A stretch of DNA of 64,000 bases from Antrodiella citrinella (taxonomy: Eukaryota; Basidiomycota; Agaricomycetes; Polyporales; Steccherinaceae): NCBI GenBank assembly GCA_004802725.1, contig SGPM01000021.1, positions 62,001 through 126,000 of the forward strand, read 5' to 3'. The notes below the pieces were generated by a model. That model saw nothing but the letters and a program-made list of their open reading frames with translations, searched no databases and was not told the origin of the DNA. Each line of letters starts with the position of its first letter. Position 1 is the first letter of the stretch. Shown here one piece after another: positions 23,862 to 36,606 of this stretch. A program made the translations under genes and the position numbers.

Positions 23862-26528
23862 TCACTCGAAGGGCATACCCTCTATCCCTTCAATCAGGGC
23901 TGTCCAATTTGCCGCCGCGTTCTCCGCGAACACGGCCTCAGCTTGCGCAAATGACTTGACAGCTTGGGTCACCAGGGTGTTCTCCCGGTTGTGCAGCACT
24001 ACGCGTAGCTCGTGCCACATGCTGAGCGAGATGAGATTGTTAGAAAAATCCGACAGGATGTGATCACAGAACGCACCAGGCTCTGACGAAGACCCTTCTA
24101 TTCAAAGCAGCGGTGATCGCTGCCTGATCCTTCTCGATGAGGACTTGAACTTTGTCGGCTTCATCATGCCAGCCGTCCTTCTGCGCTTGCTTGATGGCTT
24201 CCAGTCTGAGGGAGTTGGTCTCGACGCGTTTCTTGAGCTTCTCAACTTGGTCTCCGGATAGACGATCGTGTCGAATGAACAGATCGCGCATCGCCAGATA
24301 CAAGTCGCGTTGCGCCTGCAAACATCCGATATTGGTTCTTAGTCTAGACAATTGAAACAACAGAGACTCACCTTCAAGGCTTCCAGGGTTGAGTACAATA
24401 ATGTACGCGTCTGCATGTGGGTCCCGATCAGCGATATTGTGCGAAAGCTGAAATCCTAGTACGTACCCGATCCTCCAAAGCATCAGAATGCCGTTGAGCG
24501 TGTTGTGTCACGGTACCCAATCCCTGTCTGACACCAGAGCACAGTTCACAGTCGTCACCTCGCCAACACCGGTCATTCACTTCGACGAGCGCCTTGAGGG
24601 TGTTGCTCATCCTCGCCAAATCGCCCTGTGCATCGAGGGGATCCGGAGGTGGTCGGTGTGAAATGAGTCCAGCGAAGATAGAAGATGTTACAGAGGCGGT
24701 GTCCGAGAACGTCGTGGTCGTCGTGTTGTACGATACAGGTGAGAACGGAGGTAGAGTGAAGTGAGCGGGCATGTAGTTTCGCCCCAGGAAGGGGGAAGAG
24801 GATAGCCGTACCGCTACTGCCTCGCGTCGCTTTATAATGCGTTCAGCGAGGATGCAAATCTTCTGCCAATGATCTATCAGGAAGCTGATCTTGGCTCGCA
24901 CGACGCTGTATCAAAGTGATCCTTCAGTATTTGGTGCGGATTGACGGCTAGCGACTTACGAAAGCTTGTCTTCAAGGTCGCTAGGAATACTCATCTCCTC
25001 GACTCGATCCACGCGTTTGCTTGCAGATTCCTCGTCGTACGAGATAGGCGTATTCTTTCTCCATGTCTCAAATGAAGGCTCTGTCAAGAATACCGACAGA
25101 AGACCGTCATCCTTGATTACGGGATGGTTGCTGGATTAGATCATTAGCCGGAGAATTTCATCCTTGCAAAAAGAATTTACACAACGAAGTTGATGAAACG
25201 AGCAAGTCCCTTCCTGTATGATTAGTTGATCGTGAGTCTCCAAATCCAAAGCTAATTGGAGGTCAGAATCTGACCGTCGTTGCTCGAGGAAACCTTCGTC
25301 CGCTAAAAGCAAAATAATTGAGACATGTAAGCACGCACGTATAATAGGGAAACACGTACGCCCTATTCGTTTCGGCGGCAGCGCGGGTAAGAGTCTGAAA
25401 GGATAACGCTTGACCAAACAATCCCACAGAAAAACGAATTCGGAGTATCGTCTTGGCACAGAATCCCCGCGCTAAGCAAACGAGTCCTATATCAACAGTA
25501 TTGTTCTTCATGCACCGAGGAACTCACGTTTGACGACACCTCGTATACGAGATATCTGTTCAAAAGGAATCCTTGTTGACCTAGAATATTGACGTGGACG
25601 GTCTCGAGTCTCTTCCACCAATCCTTTGGCAATCCCGTTCCTGCGATGCTAGATGGTGCTCCATTGACGACACTGCCTGTTCCGTTGGACGTGCTTGGCA
25701 CAGTGAACTTTGGTATCGTCCAAGGATCATCCGTATAACTTCGTGTGGGCACTGGCGCGTGTACGATGGGCTGATACTGACCAAATGTGGAGGTGCTCAC
25801 GGCAAGAGCAGCCAAATTCAGGTGGGGGATCGGAAGCGCATCCTCTCGCGCTAGTGCGGCAACACGCTCAATACTGACGTCTATATAAGGCCCGTTTAGA
25901 TTTATAATCTCACGGCGTACTCGGCGGACACACCTTTGCCACTTTGTGATAATGCTGCAAGAGCTAAAGCAACAAAGAACTCGTGTTTAGAAACCCTGGT
26001 TCGTGTACTAACCAAACTGACAATCTGTCATCCACCACTTCAGATACTACACTTGGTGACATGTGTGGCGAGACGTACCCTGTCGGTGGTTGACGCAGAC
26101 AGACCCGAAGTTTCCAGCACTCGTGTCAAAGCATTCACAGATGTCTCTCCTGACCCAACGCTATCTGCGGCAGTGAATGCTTGAAAGTAGATGGCCGGTA
26201 CGGTTGCTTCACCTATGGAACGATTGAGCCAGAGTATTATGAGACTATATAGTCACTCACCGAGAACGGATGAAAGTCCAGAAGGAGCGGGAGTATTGAC
26301 CGCTAGCGACGATGGAGGTAGGGCTGGAGGAGCTGGACTCGGCGCAGTACTCCATGGATCGAGGCCATCTGAGTCGTATACAGAACTAGCCAACGGATTG
26401 TCGACCACGAAACTTCCCCCAAAGTTGGGTGTAGATGCTGAGCCATAGGACTGAGCAGGTCGAGGAGCGTTGAACATGATATCCTGGAGTGTCTTCTGAG
26501 TCAGTCGGTCCACAGTATCCCCCGACAT
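23862..26528 (-). CDS. MVP1: Sorting nexin MVP1 (SNX8 type)
   Basis: Twelve exons: 26528-26261, 26212-26079, 26024-25934, 25880-25528, 25471-25360, 25302-25275, 25213-25181, 25130-24960, 24905-24467, 24410-24372, 24315-24077, 24021-23862, in frame to 688 residues. An EH-like N-terminal part (AIYFQAFTAADSVGSGETSV, RTRVSKHEFFVALAL) is followed by a PX domain (PRRYSEFVFLWDCLVKRYPF, LPPKRIGPDEGFLEQRR, FINFVVNHPVIKDD) and a BAR-type helical C-terminus ending IEGIEGMPFE. Mvp1 acts on endosomes in retromer-independent recycling and vacuolar protein sorting. Exons of 28 and 33 nt encode the core of the PX domain. The gene is read toward MPE1, with VPS5 on the other side of MPE1, so two PX-BAR genes lie within 9 kb. 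Confidence 0.9.
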
Positions 26529-26818
26529 GATACGCGACTTACAACAGTCGCGCCTGTAATTGCCATGAGAACTCAGGCAAACATATCCAACAAAGAGGCC
26601 GCACTTACCTGGCTACTTCGAACAGGTCGCAAAGACGTTGAATACAAGCTGTTGAACGGCGGCAACACCGTGAATGATACAAACGATACCTGATTGCCGC
26701 ACTCGGAAGCAGGAGCTGGGACCGCGCCTAGGTAACCCTAACCCATCTCACACTGCAGAACTAGGGCTGAGTACAAGACAAGATGAGTCTGAATAATAAA
26801 TCCCAACGTATATATATA

Positions 26819-27279
26819 TTGTTGGAAGAGTTGCACATCGCTTCTTGGTTCCAGACCCCCCATAACTATCTTATCCAGTCTCTAATCGAGTTACCAAGTT
26901 TGCGGAAGTTTCATCTCGAGAGCAGCACACATGCATGCAGCTCTGTTCTCGACCGACTCGCCATCCCGATTTCCTTCATCTCCCTAGAGGTTCTCTCTAG
27001 GACTGTCGCTCACAAACTCGTAGGTTGAGGACTCCTTGGAAGCGTCCCAAGTGTTGACACCATGAAGATCGTTGCCGATACGCAAGACATTGACCGACCT
27101 CTGATTGTTGAAGAGCGGAAGCACACACAGGCCATTCTGGCTTGGGAGTTGTACTACGAGACCATTCAATTTCTTTGCTGGTTGTACGCAATGCACAGTT
27201 GTTCACGCAGGAGGATGCCGAACAACTGCGCTCGCAGGTGTTAAGGCTGGCCTGGGACGAAATCGTCAGAATCAACTAG
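26819..27279 (+). pseudogene. C-terminal half of a broken F-box gene (inverted)
   Basis: Plus-strand reading resembles the middle and end of the F-box family: LLEELHIA, LPSLRKFHLESSTHACSSVL, LSRTVAHKLVG, a GSVPSVDTMKIV stretch and a final VVRNAQLFTQEDAEQLR before the stop at 27277. The parts lie in different frames and much of the region between them is missing. It begins at the point where the minus-strand half at 27484-28154 stops, so together they look like one gene split by inversion. Confidence 0.7.
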
Positions 27280-27483
27280 TTCTGCTTCATAAGGAACTGG
27301 CGTCCCTCCATCTCCGAGCTTCAGTACCCCGATGCTACCAAACTTCTCAACCATCTTTCTGCCTTACCACATTGGACATACATTGGACTCGGACACGACA
27401 GCGTCGTCGCGCGCATCGGTTTGTCCATTGGCGTCATGCAAACAATTGAATCTCCGCTCCGTAGTAAGACATATATCTTGACC

Positions 27484-28154
27484 CGCGAGAGCGTGGATCA
27501 AGTCCTCAGCGAATGGCATGTTTGCTCTTGGTGAGAGGTAGACATTGTAATGCACGTACAACGACTTCAGGGTGGGTCGGAAGAACCGCGAGATCACTTC
27601 CTACCGAGTGTGTATTGAGCGCACGGTCTCCAAGCATCCAAGCGAAGCTTTTGAATACAACAATGGCAACTGTAGTAGAGCGAGTGTTCTATCGTCGAAC
27701 TCGACGAAGAGTTCGCGTAGAGCAGGGAGATGATGAATGCCTGAGAGAAGTCTGCTCCCAGGACACACGAGAGGCGTAGGGTCTTCGGAAGCTGAATCGT
27801 ACCGGGGCCCATGTTAAATCCTATGTCCAAGGAGAAAGGCATCTGGGAAGAGCGTTTGAGGAGCTCCCGACAAGCCTCGTATAGGCAATGGCTGTAAAGC
27901 TCCAAATTTCGCCACAGTAGAGGCGAATTGAGGGAATAGCGGCATACATGAGTCAGACTCCTCAAATGCTTCCACCCATGGGAAGGAGGGCCAACACACG
28001 GGAATACTGCTATAAGGAGTTCGGCTGGAAGGATGACAAGTGTGCATACAAGTGGGCTACCTTCAGCTTGTGCCACTACCACCGCCAATGCCGCCAATGC
28101 AGGCACCAGCTGGGATCTCATTTTTGGAGACACTGGAGGGTTATGAGTATACAC
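27484..28154 (-). pseudogene. N-terminal half of a broken F-box gene
   Basis: Minus-strand reading shows the F-box (LVILPAELLIAVF, HLRSLTHVCRYSLNSPLLW), the following conserved block (LLKRSSQMPFSLDIG) and, after frame changes, FFRPTLKSLYVHYNVY and MPFAEDLIHAL. The R-Y-W-R-E-V-A-L motif of relatives is shortened to RYSL. It stops where intact relatives continue with M-P-L-L-E-E-L. The closest relative in the window seems to be the gene at 12509-14131. Confidence 0.7.
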
Positions 28155-28401
28155 ATGCAGGACATACAGGAAAACACAGAGTAGTTACTCACCATCAGTG
28201 CTGAAGAAAAGGTGCAAGTTGAATTTTTGTAGAAGGACCATGCATATGAATGTCCTTCTTAAGAGCTGTATTCAAGCTCAGCTGGAACCGTCCGCCACGC
28301 GGTGACAAGACAAGCGCGTCCGGCGCGTGAGAGCGCTAGTGTATCTGCCTCCTTCCTCGTCGTTGTTCGAGCCGTCCTCACCGTTCGCGTCGTCTTGCGC
28401 G

Positions 28402-31243
28402 ATGCAAGCCGCCTCCCGAGTCTCTGGCCAACAGGCCCCAGTCAAGATCTATAATGCCGTTTACTCTTCCGTGCAGGTGCGCTTGAACTCTGCATTGCCG
28501 CATGGTATCGCTAACACGAAACGCGTCACAAATCAGGTGTATGAGTGCATGGTTCGTGGCATAGCGGTCATGCGAAGGCGGGCAGATTCCTATGTCAACG
28601 CCACCCAAATCTTGAAAGTCGCAGGTGTCGACAAAGGGCGTCGGACGAAGATTTTGGAGAAAGAGATATTACCAGGCAAACACGAAATTGTTCAGGGCGG
28701 TTATGGGAAATATCAAGGGACATGGTGAGTTTTGTCTGTGCTTGCTGCATACGTTCGACCCATAGCATTATTTCGGTACGAAAGGATTCCTCTGGAACGT
28801 GGTCGCGACATCGCTCTGCAGTACGGTGTCGCCCCGCTGCTCACGCCATTATTCGATTTCGTTCCCAATGCAAATACACTTGGAGGGTTGCCTGCTGGAC
28901 TCCCAAACATGACCGGTGCTGCTTCTCCTCGTCCTCTTTCAGCTGCATCCTCATTCTCTAGTCTTGGTACTCCAGCCAATGCAGGAGCGCCCAGTCTCGC
29001 TCCTCCTCCAATTTTACCTGGATCCGCTCTCCGTTTACTCAACCAAGGTCGTGCTCAAGGCCTGTTCACGCCTTCAACTTCCATGATATCCGCCGGGAGA
29101 TCGTCGGGCTACGCGTCTCCAGGTCCGTATGGCGCATATAATCAATCACCTTTCCATTCTGCTCCCGCTGTTTCTCCCACTCCCCCTTTACCTGGTCAAG
29201 CATCACTCAAAAGAACAAGATCGGAAGCTGATGTTGACAGTATTGCTGCTATTGCTGGCTCCTCAGGTCATGCCCTCGCACCATTGCTGGCGGCGTCACC
29301 GGACATACAGATGGCGGAAAGGTCCGAGCCGCCTTCCACAATGGCAACGCCTCAGTCTGAGGATGGAGACAATCCATCTCCAACCAAGCGTGCGCGCACT
29401 GAACCCACACATCTTCACACTCCCCCCATCCCAGGTTCACCCACGCCTCAGCGTGGCCAAGCACAGTCATCTATCGCTCAGCCACAAACAGCGATCGTGA
29501 ACGGAATCTCACGGCTGGGTAGTTCTCAGTCTATGATGATACCTAACGGTAAAGTTCCCATCAGCGCCGTAGATCAAGGACCTCACAAGGTCCGATTTGC
29601 GTCTAAACCTTCTCTTCCTCGCGGAATGGATCCATCTGCTCCGCTTCGTGACACGCGTCGAGCTGCCATTATTTCCTCCATCTGCCAACGCGACGAGGCA
29701 GGACCGGTATTGAATCTGTTGCGCGAAATCCCACCAGATAACCCTGGCATTCCTTTTGACCTTGACCTACTCCTCGATGATCAAGGTCACACCGCACTGC
29801 ACCTGGCTGCCAGCATGGCACGCCACCAGATTGTAGACGCGCTCATATCAAATGGTGCGGACGTTCAGAGAGGCAACTATGACGGGGAAACACCATTGAT
29901 TCGTGCATGCCTGGCCACACATAACCACGAGACGCAGTCGTTCCACACCCTGGTAGCTGCGTTGCACCAGTCTCTATGGACAATAGACACCTCTCGCAAG
30001 ACGGTAGTACACCACATCGTGGCCTCTGCAGGTATCAAAGGAAGGGCTCTAGCTGCTCGTTATTACCTTGACCAGATATTCTTATGGATCGCGCAGCGTC
30101 ACGGAGGAGATTTCCGGAGCATCGTAGACCTTCAAGACGAGCATGGGGACACCGCACTGAACATTTCTGCGCGGATAGGTAATCGCAGTCTGGTGCGGAC
30201 GTTGCTAGATGTCAACGCGAATCGTGTATTGCCGAACAAACTCGGTTTACGACCAGGTGACTTCGGAATCGAGACCGAGGTACGTCCTCCGCATGAAGCT
30301 GCTTCCAGCGTTCTCATACTTATGTCGACAGGAATTGGGCGGGCCTATGAGAGCTGATGACCTCATTTCGTCCTTACGCTCCGGACCTTCGGAGCCTCAG
30401 AGGAAGAGCCAGGATGTTGTCGTCGGTGCGTGAATATGCTGTGTTGATAACTCGTCTACTCACGGTTACTCTTTATCCAGATATCCAAACGATGCTCACG
30501 AAGCTGCACGAAGAGTTCACGCAAGAAATCAAAGGCAAACAAGACACCCTAGATGTCACACAAGCTCATCTCCGTGCAGCGACCCGCGAACTCTCCGAGC
30601 AACGAAAACAGATCCAGACATGGCAAGCACGGTGTAGTGAATTGGATATCGTCATGCAGCGTACGCGAAACATCCAGAAGGCTCTGGCAGAAGAGGACTC
30701 GTTTGACTGGACCGGCCGTACCCACCCGATCACAGCAGGTTCAGAGTTCACACCAGCGGGCCCTGCATTCCAGAAACGCGGAGAGGGCTCAACAGCTATG
30801 CCCACCATTGATATCTCGTTCAACATGGAACCAGACGCGACCATTCCTACGACTGACTCTCCTGAAACCCTCATACGATTGAGGCGAATGAAGATGTGGT
30901 ATGAAAGGATGGAGAAGTTGACGAATGAACGGCTGCGGTTGTTGAAGGGCTCTAGCGCAGAGAAGGAGTTCCAGTGTAAGAAGATCCTCTCGCTGTGTAC
31001 TGGCATAGCGATCGACAACATCGAGAGTGTGAGCACCTTGTACCACTTGGTATGAAATGCTGCTAATCGTCTCGATTTCGTAGATGCTTGATGACCTTGT
31101 TGTCGCCGTAGACAGCGAAGCTTCGGTCATAGATCTCGGACGTGTATCCACTTTCATGACAAGGGTAAGTGCTGCATACTGCATCCCCTAACAGATCATA
31201 CGCTCACCTACAACACCATCAGGTTACCAATGGTGTTATTTGA
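28402..31243 (+). CDS. MBP1: APSES/ankyrin cell-cycle transcription factor (MBP1/SWI4 type)
   Basis: Seven exons: 28402-28476, 28537-28724, 28785-30279, 30332-30425, 30481-31028, 31084-31164, 31223-31243, in frame to 833 residues. The N-terminus is a KilA-N/APSES DNA-binding domain ([52 protein letters not shown]). A Ser/Pro-rich linker follows, then ankyrin repeats ([51 protein letters not shown]) and a C-terminal coiled coil ([20 protein letters not shown]). Mbp1-type factors bind MCB-like elements as part of the MBF complex and drive G1/S genes; the C-terminus binds a Swi6-like partner. The last coding exon is only 21 nt. MBP1 versus SWI4 cannot be separated from this sequence alone; basidiomycete Mbs1-type proteins share this layout. 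Confidence 0.9.
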
Positions 31244-31412
31244 TGGACGTTTCCTGTGCCCTCTACTGTTATCGATATTGACCTCCGGCATGTTACACAT
31301 CCTGCATGAACATTGTATTACTAGTCACAACATTACTCGTAATGAGATTCCTCTTCCCCTTCGCCGTGTCTTGACCACACGGCCCAAGCACTCCCTAGAT
31401 CTACATGTACAA

Positions 31413-33424
31413 TCAAATTGGCAGGTCTTCTGGTGCAAACATCTGGAAGTTCCTATTGTACGTGCCCGAAGCAAGCAGCTTCGCGTCATTCGACAAGTCA
31501 ACAGACATCACCTTACCTCCATCCGTGGGTAAAGTTCGCAGGAGCTGCCAATCGTCTGCGCTCCACAGTTTGACCAGTCCATCGTACCCTGCGCTAGCAA
31601 AGTACAAACCAGAGCGATAGTGGTAATCCTGCTCCGCCTGTTCGATGCCATTCAGCGCGGAGGTCTTGTCCGGGTCTGCTTTACTGTCATCAGTGGCGTC
31701 CATGTTGACGTCGTTGTCTTTGGTATCTTTGGAGCTAGCGGCGGATGGTGTGAATGGGATGTTGTCGGAACGGAAGAAACGGATGTCAGAGACGTTGGAG
31801 AGATGTGCGGGGATTGTATAGAGTGCTTTCAGTGAACGCATGTCCCATATCCGCACGGTGTCATCCCCGGAGCCGGTTGCTATTTGATAGCTACGAACAG
31901 GCAAATGAGTCGGGGATATAAGACCTGAAAAGACGTGGAACTAACCCATTCGGCGAGAAAGCGATTGTAAATATTGATTGAACGTGTCCGTCGAGTACCA
32001 TCGCCGTGCGCCCCGTACGCAGGTCCCATACACGACCAATAGCATCCAAGCCTCTGCTGTGGAGTCAATACAGATTCCCTAGAATGTCAATATCACTCAC
32101 CCTGAAGCAACAAGTGCGCCGTCATCCTGGAACTCGACGGAGTATACTTCTTTTGAGTGACCCTCTTGCAGAAGTAGCTCTTTGTGCGTATTCACATCCC
32201 AAAGCCGCCATGTGGTGTCAAAGCTTGCACTAGCGACATAGTTACCGCTCGGATGGAAAGCGACCCGGCATACTCGGTCTTCATGCCCTTTTAGTATCGC
32301 AAGAGGTTGGTCACTGCCGAACGCAATTAACCAATGATCACTATAAGTGACTGAGAATGTATACCTGTTCAATGACCACAGTTGGAGATTTGTATCTCCT
32401 GCACCACTTACCAAGTTGACCGCGTTCTCACTTTGGGAGAGTGTGGCTTTTGGATGCCACGCCACACCCCCAATTCGATCGCTGTGTCCTGTGGGTAAAA
32501 TGTGAGAATATGATTGGAGGACCTTGCTGACCAAAAATTACCTGTGAGTGTCTTGATAGGAGTACACGATGGGACATTCCATAGTTTGACGTTACCAGAC
32601 CAACTGCCCGTTGCCAGTATTTTGCTATTTGGCGAGAATCGCACTTGAGCAATAGGACGCTCGTCTCCGATTTGAGATCCGAGGTTGGCGAATGCCTGAG
32701 ACGTGTTAAGGTGATGGCTACATGATATAGTATATTGTGATGCTCACCTTGACTTCCGCGAACACTTTCTTGCGTATGTCGATGATGCGTCCGAGAGGCA
32801 TCTTACTATCTATCCGCTGCTGAGCGACTCGTTTTTGAGCTCTACATGGGGAACACAAGAAGTGAAAACGAGGTAGTAAGCACCTGACTTGGGTCCACCT
32901 AGACTTTGAAATCCAACCTGGGCAGAGAGTACTCCGCTAGCCGTCGCCGTGCCTCCAAGAGCTCTAGGGAACCCTCTGTGTAGAACTCCTCACCCTGGTA
33001 CCCGAGATATCAGTAGATGTTTCATGTGACATGGCAAATGAACGCACTCCATCTTCACTCTCGTCGTCGCTCGACTCGTCGTCTACCGCCATAGCATCCT
33101 CTCCACGAGCAGCATTGATTTGCGAAACAACATATATGAGGCGGTCTCGACGATCTGCCGCCTGTAATCCGACCAAGTTCTTGTCAGTCCATTGTATCAT
33201 GCAGAGTAAAAACATGGACGTACACGCTCTCCGAACAAGGTTATAGGTTCTCCGATCTCCCGAAGTCTTGACTTGACTTTATTGTCGTCTGTAGGTACAG
33301 CGAGACTCCTGGCCTTTTTCTTGCGTTCAAGCTCGTCTAAGAGGACCTTGTTCTCCTGCCGAGCACGTTCCGAGCCCAGGTAGTTGCCATCGTCGATGAG
33401 AGTATCGAACGTGAGTTCGGACAT
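31413..33424 (-). CDS. PRP4: U4/U6 snRNP protein PRP4 (PRPF4), WD40
   Basis: Nine exons: 33424-33224, 33161-33048, 32994-32918, 32841-32748, 32695-32542, 32488-32365, 32313-32101, 32053-31946, 31890-31413, in frame to 520 residues. The N-terminus carries the PRP4-like/SFM segment ([19 protein letters not shown]...[10 protein letters not shown]). Seven WD40 repeats follow ([97 protein letters not shown]). Prp4 is a core protein of the U4/U6 di-snRNP and U4/U6.U5 tri-snRNP. It converges with the APSES gene, with only about 170 bp between the two stop codons. An acidic, Ser-rich insert sits between repeats 5 and 6. Confidence 0.93.
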
Positions 33425-33614
33425 GGCGGATAGCGTGCAAAGACAATGAACACACGAGTAAACGCGAAATAGAGGTAGGGTTACGTAATACGCGTCGTGT
33501 GTTCCTGTTTGGGATCAGCATAGCGGGCGTCTGTGATACGTTGAACCTTCCCGCTCACACTCGCTTGTCTCTCTTCCCTCCTGACCACACCTACCCTCAT
33601 CGTCTTCCCCAGCG
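33425..33614. promoter_or_regulatory. Divergent promoter of PRP4 and PMT4
   Basis: Only 190 bp separate the two start codons, so the two promoters and 5' leaders must overlap or be very compact. No specific site is assigned. Confidence 0.6.
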
Positions 33615-36606
33615 ATGGCGAGCTTTCCCGACGCCCGACTGCGAAACAGGGGCAAGGCGGGCCCTTCTACTGCATCCAACATCCCCGCGAACGACCTCCA
33701 CGACGACCACATCGTCATCGACGCCGTATGTGCACACGTATTCACGAACTGCTTCCCACAGACAACTGACCGTACTCTCGTGCATAGCATAATGCAAGTT
33801 CAATAGACAAGCTTCTGGAGACAGACCAGGCTAGCATGGCTGTCGTCGCCGTCATCACAGCCCTCTCATTCGCTCTGCGTTTCTACAAAATCAACCATCC
33901 GGACCAAGTAGTGTGCGTGTACTTCCCCGTTGACTGTTAGGCGCGTTGTGCATATTCCTGGGGATTGCTACGTGTCATGGGCTTGACGCGTTTGGCTTGC
34001 CATGGACTCGTGAGCCGCAATCTATCCTCGGGCGTACTAACGGGGACATTATCGCCGTTATTTCGCCTTCGTCTGCTGACACTCCCATTATCCCTCTCAT
34101 TAGCTTCGACGAAGTCCACTTTGGCAAATTTGCATCATACTACCTCATGCGCGAATACTACTTCGATGTACATCCACCACTTGCGAAGATGCTGTTTGGA
34201 CTAGCAGGCTGGTTCGTCGGCTATGGCGGTCACTTCAACTTCGAAAATATTGGAGATAGCTACACGGAGAACAATGTACCATATGTCGGACTGAGGGCAC
34301 TCCCTGCGATACTCGGCAGTCTCACCGTTCCGGTCGTATACGCAATCATGAAAGAGGCAGGATACTCCACCATTATTGCGGCCTTCTCTGCTTGTCTCAT
34401 TTTGTTTGGTACGTATGCACATCTTTTGGCTTGATGCAGAACGCGTTTTACTGACCCGGCTATGGCTACCAGATAACGCTCACGTCGCTCAGTCGCGTCT
34501 GATTCTTTTGGACGCCACTCTCATCTTTTTCATGACGCTCACCATATACTCGTACATCCGGTTCCGTAAGATGCGATACTTGTGAGTAGCTACGTGCACA
34601 AAGCGGATCACGGACTGACATCACCTTAGGGAATTCTCGCCTTCATGGTGGGGTTGGTTAGTTGCCACCGGTCTCTTCATGGCATGCACCTGGGCGTCCA
34701 AGGTCAACGGTGTTCTTACGGTGGTCACTATCGGCATTGCCGTTTGTATCGACTTGTGGGATATACTGGATCATAAGAAGGGGCACAGCCTGGTATGTAA
34801 CGAGTACTCTTCTCCTGCACTCAATTCTCAATATTGTGTATAGGAATACTTCTGGAAACACTTCTATGCAAGGGCCGCCGCGCTGATTGCATGGCCACTC
34901 TGCTTATATCTCTTTTTCTTCTGGGTACATTTCACTATCCTCACCAACACTGGTCCCGGTGATGTGTTCATGAGCCCCGCCTTCCAAGAAACACTTATAG
35001 GTAACGAATTGTTAGTCAACAGCCAAGGTACATCGTTCTCACTTCATGGTACGGCTGGTGCTCATAAAGGTATATTGTAGAGATACGCTATTTCGACACT
35101 GTTACCCTCAGACATAAGGATACCAAGGTCTTCTTGCACTCCCACCCTGACCGTTACCCCATGAAGTACGAAGATGACCGTATTAGCAGCCAAGGTACGA
35201 TTCATTCCTGACATGGTAATTCAATCCCCACTGATTTTCGAACAGGTCAACAGGTCACCGGCTATGGACACGATGATGCGAACAACTTCTGGCAGGTCAT
35301 TCCTACCAAGGCTCTCCCTGAAACTGGTCGAGGCCGTATCGTTCGCAACGACGATGTCATTCAGCTCCTGCATGTGAACACCCAGACGTATCTCTTGACT
35401 CATGATGTCGCGTCACCCACCATGCCTACCAATGAGGAAGTCACCACTTGGCCAAAGGACGATCACTCAAGACACAACGATACTTTGTTCCACCTTCGAC
35501 TCGCAGATGGACATCCCGGCGAGCCTTGGATGAGCAAGTCCGGTCACTTCAGGCTGATTCACGTACCTACGAAGGTTGCCTTGTGGACACATCCCAAACA
35601 GCTTCCAGAGTGGGCGTTCAAGCAACAGGAGATCAACGGAGCCAAGACTATCACTGACAAGGCAGCGATCTGGTTCATCGACAACATTATTGATGCCGAT
35701 GGTCAGTATCATATTCATATGGATGGAAAACCATGCTCATTCGTATTGCATAGGCAATGACTTCAAGAACCGCACTGGTGCTACGGGTAGCAAAGAACCC
35801 AAGCGAATGAGCTTCTTCAAGAAGTTTGGCGAGCTTCAGATCCTGATGCTGCAACACAACGCTGGTCTCACTGCGTCTCATCCTTACGCCAGTGGTCCTA
35901 TTAACTGGCCGTTCCTCATTTCTGGTATCAGTTTCTGGACGCAGAATGACGGTCAAAAGCAGATCTATCTCATTGGTAACCTCATTGGCTGGGGAGCCTG
36001 CATCATTGCCTTGTCAGTATTCGTCGGTATTCTCGTTGCTGACTTGATCGCACGGCGTAGGGACTTCCATCCGATCCCAGAACGTAAGAGTACCGTTCTC
36101 TTGAGTGTCAGACCATGTACTGAATTTCGTGATATAGCCATTCTTAACCGTCTGTGGAACTCTGCTGGCTTCTTCCTCTTAGTGTGGGCCGTGCATTACC
36201 TTCCGTTCTTCCTTATGGGCCGTCAACTCTTCATTCACCACTACCTTCCCTCTCATCTTGCTTCCGCCCTTGTTGCCGGCGCGGTGCTCAGTTTTGTCCT
36301 GTCGGAAACCGTCAATTATCCTATATCTGTCCTCGGCCCGCATACGAGGCAGAAACCCGCGATGAAGGCAGATTTGGGCGTGAAGGGTGTTGTGATCGTG
36401 GCCGTTACTGCCCTTGTGCTCTTCGGCATGTTCGCATACGTTGCGCCACTCACATATGGTACACCAGGGTAAGCAAGCACATCACTTCTCTAGAGCTTTC
36501 ACTGACGTCGCCTTGTCGCAGATTGACTGGTGAGGAAGTCAACAGCAAACGACTTCTGTCTACGTGGACGCTGCACTTCGCTGCAAAGGAGAGCGGCGAA
36601 GTATAG
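33615..36606 (+). CDS. PMT4: Protein O-mannosyltransferase PMT4 (POMT1 type)
   Basis: Eleven exons: 33615-33725, 33788-33912, 34104-34408, 34473-34581, 34630-34792, 34844-35027, 35081-35194, 35246-35701, 35754-36083, 36138-36468, 36522-36606, in frame to 770 residues. It has many membrane segments, the catalytic first loop with acidic FDEVHFGKFAS and FDVHPPLAKMLFGLAG, and a central luminal MIR block (HKDTKVFLHSHPDRYP, GQQVTGYGHDDANNFW). The C-terminal membrane part includes HYLPFFLMGRQLFIHHYLPS. PMT enzymes transfer mannose from dolichyl-phosphate mannose to Ser/Thr in the ER. The second intron (33913-34103) is 191 nt, against 48-64 nt for the others; the protein is continuous across it (QVVFDEVHFG). 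Assignment to PMT4 rather than PMT1/PMT2 follows the FDEVHFG and AKMLF forms. Confidence 0.9.

Noticed and set aside
26740..26752. TAACCCTAACCC-like telomeric motif
   Set aside because: Only two units inside ordinary sequence next to MVP1; too short to mean an interstitial telomere.
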